Positions 13,108 through 19,275 of a stretch of 21,005 nucleotides of DNA are shown here, piece after piece. Origin of the DNA: JBBTVI01 sp038063315 (GTDB lineage Bacteria; Patescibacteriota; Minisyncoccia; Sungbacterales; HO2-52-23); the NCBI GenBank assembly GCA_038063315.1, contig JBBTVI010000005.1, forward strand, positions 1 through 21,005. The letters run 5' to 3'. A model generated the notes under the pieces. That model saw only the letters and a program-made list of their open reading frames with translations, ran no database searches and had not been told where the DNA came from. The position numbers and the translations under genes are program-made. Position 1 is the first letter of the stretch; every line of letters begins with the position of its first letter.

Positions 13108-13144
13108 AAGGCGGTTCAGCCGGACAGGTTGACCGCCTTTTTTT
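13108..13144 (+). terminator. Intrinsic terminator or attenuator within the operon
   Basis: AAGGCGGT (13108-13115) pairs with ACCGCCTT (13132-13139); the loop contains a further short stem (CAGCC/GGTTG). T7 follows at 13138-13144. It is only 20 bases before the start of the third gene, and no promoter fits between, so the third gene depends on read-through. Confidence 0.8.
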
Positions 13145-13164
13145 GCGGGCGTATCGTGGAAGAT

Positions 13165-14244
13165 ATGGTTGAAGGAATGCCACAAGAATCCGGAGCGGTT
13201 CCGGAGTCAAAAAAAGAACTTGGTCGGTCCGGGCGCGTCAAAGAATGGTGGCGGGCGGAATTTTTGAAATGGTACGGGGGTAAGAGTGAAAAATCACAGG
13301 ATGCGGCAGTGGAAAAAATGGAGGCCGGGCCAGTCGCGGGGACGGAAACCATTGAAAACGAACCCGCCGGGTATTTAGATTTTGTCAAGGCGCTGTGGCG
13401 GAACGAGATTGAAATGAATATGTCTGCTCGGGAGCGTGAACAAATGCAGGCCACAGCCGAAGAAATAGGAAAGATGGGTCTGATTGAGACGCTGGTTGCG
13501 CAGGAGTTGCCGACCGGCACGCCGATCAATGTTTCGTGGCAAGAGATTCGGGAGTGGATAGGTGAGAATAAATTGCCGGAAAAAACAGGAATTGCCGTCG
13601 GGTTGCTTTTGCTTGGCGTAACGCCATTGTATTACGGCGGGAAATGGGCGGCTGAATGGTTTGTGGGTCCGGATGGGGTGCGGACGTTTAAGCAATATTG
13701 GAAACTTGTTTATGACGCCGGGGACAAGTGGTTGACGCCGAAGGAGAAAAAAGAGGGCGGTGGTGGAGGCGGCAAGAAGGGTCGCGGAGGAGGCGGTGGT
13801 GGCGGAGGGCGACGCGGTCGCCGAGGTCGCGGCGGGCAGCAGGGACAACGGGCGCAAGGCGGGTCGGCTGTGGCGACGATGGAAGGCAGTTCAGAAGGAG
13901 AGGCGCCAGAGGGCGGTGTATCTTCGGCTGGCGCACCTGAGGGCGGCGGAGAATCGCAGGAGTCGGACACTGGAGAGGAGGAACAAGGCGGGACAGAGGG
14001 CGGCGTGGCTGGTGGGACCGCAGGTGGAGGTGGAACGACGACCGAAGCCGGCGGCACAGCAGCGCAAGAGGATGAGGATGAGGACGACGAGGAGACGACC
14101 GCGACACCTCCGGCGCCTCCGCCACGACAATCACCGGCTCGGCAGCAAAGACAGCCGCCGCAGCAGGAAGGGCGGCCCGGGCAGAACCAGCGGAGACGCC
14201 GTCGTCAGAGACCGCGGGGAGGACGAGGACAACAGCCATCATAG
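13165..14244 (+). CDS. Single-pass protein with disordered RGG/acidic/Arg-rich tail, operon gene 3
   Basis: I do not recognise this protein of 359 residues. The N-terminal part is charged and helical (VKEWWRAEFLKWYGG, AREREQMQATAEEIGKMG). One hydrophobic helix lies at about 141-160 (IAVGLLLLGVTPLYYGG). From about 193 on, the sequence is low complexity: a Gly tract broken by KKGRG and RRGRRGRGG (RGG-like), then Gly/Glu/Ser, then an acidic run (EDEDEDDEE), a Pro/Gln-rich stretch and a final Arg-rich end (RRRRRQRPRGGRG). Such tails often bind RNA or polyanions. The frame is open from a TTG at 13054, but that would translate through the terminator, so ATG 13165 (or 13177 with GAAGGA) is preferred. 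The base composition is G-rich throughout, giving false ORFs on other frames. Confidence 0.72.
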   Translation: MVEGMPQESGAVPESKKELGRSGRVKEWWRAEFLKWYGGKSEKSQDAAVEKMEAGPVAGTETIENEPAGYLDFVKALWRNEIEMNMSAREREQMQATAEEIGKMGLIETLVAQELPTGTPINVSWQEIREWIGENKLPEKTGIAVGLLLLGVTPLYYGGKWAAEWFVGPDGVRTFKQYWKLVYDAGDKWLTPKEKKEGGGGGGKKGRGGGGGGGGRRGRRGRGGQQGQRAQGGSAVATMEGSSEGEAPEGGVSSAGAPEGGGESQESDTGEEEQGGTEGGVAGGTAGGGGTTTEAGGTAAQEDEDEDDEETTATPPAPPPRQSPARQQRQPPQQEGRPGQNQRRRRRQRPRGGRGQQPS

Positions 14245-14307
14245 GCGTTAGGGGTTAGAACGGATAAAGAAAAAGATGCAATATCGGTCAGAAGACATGT
14301 GCTCATT

Positions 14308-14348
14308 GGAGGTTTAACCTCGTAAGCCGCTTACGAGGTTAAACCTCC
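14308..14348. repeat. Triple-palindrome hairpin repeat (GAGGT family)
   Basis: Perfect 20-bp arms around C at 14328. Parts: GAGGT-TTA-ACCTC, GTAAGC-C-GCTTAC, GAGGT-TAA-ACCTC. Flanking sequence (ACATGTGCTCATT before, CTCATACGCCTCCAT after) is shared with the copy at 14848, so the repeat unit is longer than the hairpin. Confidence 0.88.
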
Positions 14349-14375
14349 TCATACGCCTCCATCAACGCGTGTGAA

Positions 14376-14427
14376 TCTGGATTGCCGCGCGCCCCCTTGA
14401 GAGACTCGGGGTCGCTCGCAATGACGG
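14376..14427 (-). repeat. Half copy of the GTCATTGCGAG core repeat
   Basis: Only the GC-rich half is present, in reverse orientation: CTGGATTGCCGCGCGCCCCC, then CTCGGGGTCGCTCGCAATGACGG. The region 14245-14475 otherwise holds no gene. Confidence 0.75.
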
Positions 14428-14475
14428 ATAAACTATTTTTCGTTCCTCTATACTTTTACTTCGGTATTTATCTTT

Positions 14476-14802
14476 ATGGTCTCTATTGACGACGTCATAC
14501 AACTCAATATTTTAAATATATTAGGCGCGGACAAACTCCCCGAGGAGAAACGCAAGCAAATTCTCGCGGATATGACGAGGATGCTTCTTGAGCAGGTGGT
14601 GATGAGAATTTCAGACGCGTTGCCCGCGGACAAAAAGGAGGAGTTTTATCGCGTGTTCGGCGGCGCGCCGTCGTCCGACGACGAAAAGCGCGCGTTTTTG
14701 CGCGCGCATGTGTCGGATTTTGATGAGATCGTCTTACAGGAGGTGATGGCGTTTAAGTATGCCGTGGCGCAGTTCGCCGAGGATAGCAAAATCACGGCAT
14801 AG
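14476..14802 (+). CDS. Small helical protein, DUF5663-like
   Basis: This 108-residue protein is predicted to be all helical and acidic. The LNILGADKLPEEKRKQILAD opening, the LLEQVVMRI helix and the ending DFDEIVLQEVMAFK resemble the small DUF5663-type proteins that I associate with Patescibacteria; this family link is from memory and moderate. No signal or membrane helix is seen. No Shine-Dalgarno precedes the ATG (TTTATCTTT). The gene is flanked on both sides by homologous GAGGT hairpin repeats in direct orientation. Confidence 0.7.
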   Translation: MVSIDDVIQLNILNILGADKLPEEKRKQILADMTRMLLEQVVMRISDALPADKKEEFYRVFGGAPSSDDEKRAFLRAHVSDFDEIVLQEVMAFKYAVAQFAEDSKITA

Positions 14803-14847
14803 TAATTTTCACGTCGTTCCAAATCTGCTACCAAACATGTGGTCATT

Positions 14848-14886
14848 GGAAGTTTAACNNNNNNNNNNTTACGAGGTTAAACTTCC
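14848..14886. repeat. GAGGT-family hairpin repeat containing the assembly gap
   Basis: GGAAGTTTAAC, ten N, then TTACGAGGTTAAACTTCC. By symmetry and by the copy at 14308 the missing bases are probably CTCGTAAGCCGC (12, not 10). The stop codon of rsmA (minus TAA at 14877-14879) lies in its right arm. Confidence 0.8.
14859..14868. other. Assembly gap (10 N)
   Basis: Ten N inside a perfect hairpin repeat. The round number suggests a fixed scaffolding filler rather than a measured length. Confidence 0.95.
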
Positions 14887-15737
14887 TCATGCGCCTTCAT
14901 TGGCGTGTTTGATTTATTGCGTATTGCCGCGATGAGCGCGACCCATTCATCGGCATCGAGCTCTTGGGGCCGTTTTTTTTGCGCCTTAAGGGGCAGCGCG
15001 TCCCTATATTCCTTGAGGGAGCGCGCAAGCATTTTCCGTTTTTGTCCGAATGCTTTTTGCGCGATTGTAAAAAAATCAGCTGAATCAATAGCGTCTGCCG
15101 CCAGGAGCGTCCCGGGCCGCGGGGTGATTTTGATAATCACCGAGTCCACTTTGGGCCGGGGGCGGAAGCAGTCCGCAGGAACGTCTTTGATAATTTTCGC
15201 CTCGGCGTAGATTTGAACCGCAAGGCCGAGGAGATTCATGGATGGCGGACGGGCAACAATCCGTTCCCCGACTTCTTTTTGGATAGTCAGGACAATCGTC
15301 TCAGGTGGCGTCTTTGTCTCCAGGAGAGCGCGGATAAGCCGGGAGGTGAGATAGTATGGAATAGCCGAGACAATTTTGTATTCTGTTGATTCCGCTCCCT
15401 CCCTCCACCATTTCTCATTCCCCAATCTCCCTATCCATTCCAGTATATCCCCGCGGATAATATCCACATTAAGAATTCCACGCTTTCGGAGATCGGCAGC
15501 GAGCATAGCGGCCAAGCGGTCGTCTTTCTCTATCGCAATGACGCGGCCAGCCGAAGAGGCCAGCATATATGTCAGCGCGCCCATTCCCGGGCCAACTTCT
15601 AAGACAACATCGGTTTTGGTCAATCCTGCTGCGCGGCTCATCGCGTTCGCAACCCATGCGCAGCGGAGGAAATGCTGGCCGAGGGACTTGCGCGCGGCGA
15701 TTGGGGTTGAGCGAGACGAGAAAAATCGACTACACAT
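14877..15737 (-). CDS. rsmA: 16S rRNA dimethyladenosine transferase RsmA (KsgA)
   Basis: RsmA dimethylates two adjacent adenosines near the 3' end of 16S rRNA during small-subunit assembly. The 286-residue protein has the family's features: KSLGQHFL near the N-terminus (usually GQNFL), the SAM-binding VVLEVGPGMGALTYML (44-59), AIEKDDRLA, DIIRGDILEW and a C-terminal helical domain. The catalytic motif IV, usually N-[LI]-P-[YF], reads Ala125-Ile-Pro-Tyr, so the Asn that positions the target amine is missing. A purine-rich insertion encodes about 15 extra residues (GRLGNEKWWREGAESTEYK) just before it. The stop codon lies in a hairpin repeat, so the last residues (HEEV) are repeat-derived. It lies downstream of uvrD on the same strand. 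No Shine-Dalgarno is visible. Confidence 0.93.
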   Translation of the reverse strand: MCSRFFSSRSTPIAARKSLGQHFLRCAWVANAMSRAAGLTKTDVVLEVGPGMGALTYMLASSAGRVIAIEKDDRLAAMLAADLRKRGILNVDIIRGDILEWIGRLGNEKWWREGAESTEYKIVSAIPYYLTSRLIRALLETKTPPETIVLTIQKEVGERIVARPPSMNLLGLAVQIYAEAKIIKDVPADCFRPRPKVDSVIIKITPRPGTLLAADAIDSADFFTIAQKAFGQKRKMLARSLKEYRDALPLKAQKKRPQELDADEWVALIAAIRNKSNTPMKAHEEV

Positions 15738-15759
15738 AAATGGTTTTCTTCGGGCGGCG

Positions 15760-15835
15760 TATTATGGGATATGAATTATGTATTATGGAATCCGTTAAAT
15801 CCATAATACATAATACAAGCCCCATAATTCATATT
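15760..15835. repeat. 7-bp tandem repeats arranged as a hairpin
   Basis: Left units TATTATG, GGATATG, AATTATG, TATTATG, GAATCCG; right units CCATAAT, ACATAAT, ACAAGCC, CCATAAT, TCATATT, all spaced by 7. Perfect 15-bp arms pair 15775-15789 with 15800-15814. It fills the gap between uvrD and rsmA and contains the uvrD stop codon. Confidence 0.8.
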
Positions 15836-17811
15836 TGTATAATTTTCTCCGCCTCGTCCATTTCCAGGAGGTGTTCCGGTATCTCGCGGAGAAAGCGCGA
15901 CGGCGCATTTATCTGGATTGATCCGAACTGCGCGCGGGATTCGGCGAAGGAGCAGTAAACCTTGCGGCGTGCGCGTGTGATGCCGACATAACAGAGCCGG
16001 CGTTCCTCTTCGAGATCCGCGTCGCTTGCGAGCGAGCGCGCATGGGGCAGTATCCCCTCCTCCATGCCGACGAGAAAGACGACGTCGAACTCCAGGCCCT
16101 TTGCGGCATGAAGCGTCATGAGGCGCACCGCATTTTTATCCGCGGCCGCGGTCTCAGCGTCGGTCAGTAGCGCAACATCCTCAAGCAGCCGCTCAACGCC
16201 CGTCGGGGGCGGCAGCGCGTCGTATTTTTGGGCAAGCGCCAAAAATTCCTGCACGTTATCCCAGCGTTCTTCGGCATTTGTAAAATGGTCCTCAAGATAT
16301 TTTCGGTAGCCGATGTCCTGGACAATGGCTTTGAGAAGCGCGGTTGATTTCTCGGTGGTCAGGGCCGAGCGGAAACGATTGAGGAGACGCGCGACCTCGC
16401 GGAAGGCGATCTCGCGGCGCGACCCTGTGAGGGTGGGCGCACCGCCGTACGCGGATTGGGTTTTGGCAAATGCGAGGAAAAGAGGGAATGATTTTTCCCC
16501 GATCCCGCGTTCAGGCACATTGATGATGCGTTTCAGGGAGATCACATCCCGATAATTGGTCAAAACGCGTAAGTACGCCACGATGTCTTTAACCTCTTTG
16601 CGCTCGTAGAATCTGACGCCGCCGATGAGGATATAAGGAATTTTCTCGTCCAAGAGCGCCTCCTCCAAAGCGCGGGACTGGGCATTGGTGCGGTAGAGCG
16701 CGGCGATATCCCACGGATGATGGCCCTTTCGGACCGCATCGCGGATCTGACGGCAGACGCGCCGGGCTTCGTCGTCCTCGTTTTCGGCCGCGATAACGGC
16801 GATGGACTCTCCCCCGGGATGGTCGGTCCAGAGGCGTTTTTGTTTTTGCAGGCGGTTTTTGGCGATGACCGCGCCGGCCGCGTCAAGAATCGTCTGAGTC
16901 GAGCGGTAATTTTGGTCAAGGACGATGACGCGGGCGTCCGGCCAGTCGCGCTCGAAATTGAGGATGTTCTGATAATCCGCTCCGCGGAATCGGTAGATGG
17001 CCTGCGCATCGTCCCCGACAACAGTGATATTCCGACTGAGGGCCGCCAGTTTCCTCACGATCATATACTGGCTGTGGTTCGTATCCTGGTATTCGTCCAC
17101 AAGAAGATAGCGGATGCGTTTTTGCCACACTCCAAGAATGTCCGGATGCGTCTCAAAAAGAATATTGGTCTGCATCAGGAGGTCGTCGAAATCCATGGCG
17201 TTGGCGGCGCGGAGTTTTTCCACATACAGGGAATAGACGGCTTGAATCGCGCGCGGGAAAAGATCCTCGGTCCCGTATTCCTCGCCGTACCGCTCGGGGG
17301 TCGTCAGTTCGTTTTTTAAGGTAGAGATGGTATGGAGAATGAGGCCGGGCGCAAACTGCTTGGGATTGATATCGCGCTCCCGCATGGCGTCTTTGACGAC
17401 GCCGAGAGCGTCATCCGCATCGAAAATTGCGAATTGCGGGGTAAATCCGACGCGCTCGGCGTTTTGCCGGAGAATCCGGACCGCGAGCGCATGAAACGTG
17501 CCGACAAAGGGAAGGATTTTTTGCTCACGGTTCACGGCTTCGGGTTGACCGAATTGCGGGTTATCCTGCCCATGCCGCAGAAGGTCCCCGATGCGATTTT
17601 TCATTTCCTCGGCCGCCTTGTTGGTGAAGGTGACGGCGATGATGTTGTGCGCGGAAACGCCGCGGGCCATAAGAAAAGCCACGCGCGCGGTCAGGGTGCG
17701 CGTTTTCCCGCTGCCGGGGCCTGCGATAATAAGAACAGGTCCATCGGTTGCGGTCACGGCTTCACGTTGTTTGTCGTTGAGCGATGCAAGGAGTGTATCG
17801 GTCGAATTCAT
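15829..17811 (-). CDS. uvrD: UvrD/PcrA-type 3'-5' DNA helicase
   Basis: This 660-residue protein is a superfamily 1A helicase for repair and replication restart. Motifs in order: Q motif LNDKQREAV (Gln15), Walker A AGPGSGKT (Lys36; usually AGAGSGKT), TFTNKAAEEM (Ia), VDEYQDTN (Asp239-Glu240), GDDAQAIYRFRGA (266-278), LDQNYRST (298-305), TLHAAKGLEFD (566-576) and VGITRAR (609-615). The C-terminal tail after motif VI is only about 45 residues, shorter than PcrA/UvrD of 720-740 residues, whose tail binds RNA polymerase. Rep-like assignment is also possible. It is probably co-transcribed with rsmA downstream. The ATG at 17811 gives the standard N-terminus. The stop codon lies in a heptamer-repeat hairpin. 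Confidence 0.95.
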   Translation of the reverse strand: MNSTDTLLASLNDKQREAVTATDGPVLIIAGPGSGKTRTLTARVAFLMARGVSAHNIIAVTFTNKAAEEMKNRIGDLLRHGQDNPQFGQPEAVNREQKILPFVGTFHALAVRILRQNAERVGFTPQFAIFDADDALGVVKDAMRERDINPKQFAPGLILHTISTLKNELTTPERYGEEYGTEDLFPRAIQAVYSLYVEKLRAANAMDFDDLLMQTNILFETHPDILGVWQKRIRYLLVDEYQDTNHSQYMIVRKLAALSRNITVVGDDAQAIYRFRGADYQNILNFERDWPDARVIVLDQNYRSTQTILDAAGAVIAKNRLQKQKRLWTDHPGGESIAVIAAENEDDEARRVCRQIRDAVRKGHHPWDIAALYRTNAQSRALEEALLDEKIPYILIGGVRFYERKEVKDIVAYLRVLTNYRDVISLKRIINVPERGIGEKSFPLFLAFAKTQSAYGGAPTLTGSRREIAFREVARLLNRFRSALTTEKSTALLKAIVQDIGYRKYLEDHFTNAEERWDNVQEFLALAQKYDALPPPTGVERLLEDVALLTDAETAAADKNAVRLMTLHAAKGLEFDVVFLVGMEEGILPHARSLASDADLEEERRLCYVGITRARRKVYCSFAESRAQFGSIQINAPSRFLREIPEHLLEMDEAEKIIQI

Positions 17812-17850
17812 TTTTTTGAAAGTGAGACGGGTGAATAATGCATTTTTTAT

Positions 17851-17930
17851 GTCACCCCCGCGAAGGCGGGGGTCCAGGTTCCTGCTTCTATCAGGCAGAA
17901 AACCTGGATTCCCGCCTGCGCGGGAATGAC
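17851..17930. repeat. Second palindromic repeat family (CCCGCG hairpin)
   Basis: An imperfect palindrome of 80 bases: GTCACCCCCGCGAAGGCGGG at the left and CCCGCCTGCGCGGGAATGAC at the right, with inner arms TCCAGGTT/AACCTGGA. It resembles a widespread bacterial repeat of this type. It is a different family from the GTAAC MITE and occurs once here, upstream of uvrD. Confidence 0.8.
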
Positions 17931-17993
17931 AGAAAGCGGCTTGTTTTTGATTTATTCATCAAACCCAACGTGCATAACATGTGGAAAAGTAAC

Positions 17994-18022
17994 TTGACCG
18001 GTTAACGGCCGGAAGGTATCCT
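17994..18022 (+). promoter_or_regulatory. Promoter of the LysM-M23 gene
   Basis: TTGACC at 17994-17999, 17 bases, TATCCT at 18017-18022. The transcript would start near 18029, consistent with a coding start at the ATG 18046. The rest of 17931-18045 holds nothing else I can name. Confidence 0.55.
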
Positions 18023-18045
18023 TAAGGGGTAGAGTACTTGGGCGG

Positions 18046-18344
18046 ATGAACCGGAGAAAAGCAGGCTTTTTGGCTTCAAATGGGCATTATTTCTTATTTT
18101 ACCACATATTAGTACGATTCAAAAACTGCATACGGCGCTCTGTTCCGACTGGTCGAACACAAGCAATTTCCGTTATTTCTTCCAGCGCCTCCCTTTTATC
18201 GTCGGCATAGCGCCGGCGTTCCTCTTTTTTATATCGCCAGAGACCACACAAGCGGGTTTACTATCCCCGCTTTTTCGTTTTTTTGGCACGGAGTCGGTCA
18301 ATGCCGGTGTTGTTCACGCGGAGCAAGGGAGCGCGGCCGCATTT
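18046..18344 (+). other. N-terminal segment of the LysM-M23 protein, apparently frameshifted
   Basis: The frame of the 18345 gene stays open back to a TAG at 18030 and encodes a signal-like segment: GFKWALFLILPH, LPFIVGIAPAFLFFISPE and TTQAGLLSPLFRFFGTE. It has no ATG, GTG or TTG before 18345. The ATG at 18046 lies one frame away; one extra T in the T5 run (18067-18071) would join the two as MNRRKAGFFGFKWALFLILP. A sequencing or assembly indel, a true mutation or a slip at the T run are all possible. Confidence 0.65.
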
Positions 18345-19235
18345 TTGGCCTTGCCGCTTTTGGGGTCCACGCCCACTGCGGGAATCGGAGGGCCGGAGGA
18401 GGACGGCGCTTTCCTGGAGAGCGCTTTTGTGGTTGCCGACGCGAGCGCCCTTGTGGGTTCAAAGAATCCGTTGGGGGTTATCCAGGACGAGGACGAAGAG
18501 ATCGGGGCTGCGGATCATATTACCACATACACGGTGCGTCCGGGCGACGCGCCGAGCGCCATCGCGACAAAATTCGGGATTTCTCTCAATACCCTGCTTT
18601 GGGCAAACCAGTTAAAAAACGCAAACTTCATCAAGCCGGGAGATGAATTGATCATTCTGCCGGTTACCGGCGTCCGCTATACGATCGCGAAAGGAGATAC
18701 GTTGGGCGGCATTGCACGTCGGTTCCGCGGCGATATTGAGGAGATCGCATCGTTTAATGGAATGGCGGCCGATGAGCCGCTGCGCGCCGGAGACGTCATC
18801 ATTATTCCCGATGGCGAATTGCCTGCTGTTTCGTCCGGAAGTCCGCGCCGCGCGGCATCCGCGCCGCGCCCGTCTGCAACCGTTGAAATCGAGGGGTATT
18901 ACCAGCGTCCGATTCTCGGCGGGCGCCGGTCACGGGGGTTACACGGCTATAACGGCGTGGATTTGGCGCAGCCCTGCGGTCAGCCGGTTTTTGCGTCGGC
19001 AGGGGGTAAAGTCATCATTGCCCGACAAAGCGGCTGGAACGGCGGGTACGGCAAGTATGCCGTTATCAGCCATCCGAACAATACCCAGACATTATACGGT
19101 CATTTGAGCGCTTTGTATCCCGGCGTGGGTCAGGACGTGGAGCGTGGCGCCATTATCGGCGCGGTCGGCAGCACCGGAAACTCGACCGGTTGCCACATGC
19201 ACTTTGAGATCCGTGGCGCGAAGAATCCGTTTTAA
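18345..19235 (+). CDS. LysM-M23 cell-wall peptidase (signal region upstream)
   Basis: This is a secreted or anchored peptidoglycan hydrolase-type protein. From TTG 18345, 296 residues are intact: two LysM domains (TYTVRPGDAPSAIATKFGIS at about 61-80, and YTIAKGDTLGGIARRFRGD) that bind glycan, then a Ser/Pro/Arg linker, then a C-terminal M23 (LytM-type) zinc metallopeptidase domain. The M23 metal ligands are visible: H and D in LHGYNGVDLA, and HMHFEI near the end, with the flanking GYGKYAVISH and YGHLS. All catalytic motifs look present, so it may be active. The TTG is the first conventional start but omits a signal peptide encoded upstream, so the true start is probably at 18046 with a frame correction. 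It ends with AKNPF. Confidence 0.88.
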   Translation: MALPLLGSTPTAGIGGPEEDGAFLESAFVVADASALVGSKNPLGVIQDEDEEIGAADHITTYTVRPGDAPSAIATKFGISLNTLLWANQLKNANFIKPGDELIILPVTGVRYTIAKGDTLGGIARRFRGDIEEIASFNGMAADEPLRAGDVIIIPDGELPAVSSGSPRRAASAPRPSATVEIEGYYQRPILGGRRSRGLHGYNGVDLAQPCGQPVFASAGGKVIIARQSGWNGGYGKYAVISHPNNTQTLYGHLSALYPGVGQDVERGAIIGAVGSTGNSTGCHMHFEIRGAKNPF

Positions 19236-19275
19236 AAAAAGCGAGGCTGGAGCCCGGGCGCGCATCTTTGACCGT

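Noticed and set aside
13054..13164. TTG start for the third operon gene with AGGAGA upstream
   Set aside because: It would translate through two hairpins and a T7 terminator; ATG 13165 or 13177 is more likely.
13688..14242. Minus-strand and second plus-strand (13760-14251) open frames in the Gly/Arg-rich region
   Set aside because: G-rich low-complexity sequence lacks stops in several frames. The frame continuous with the upstream helical and membrane part is the real one.
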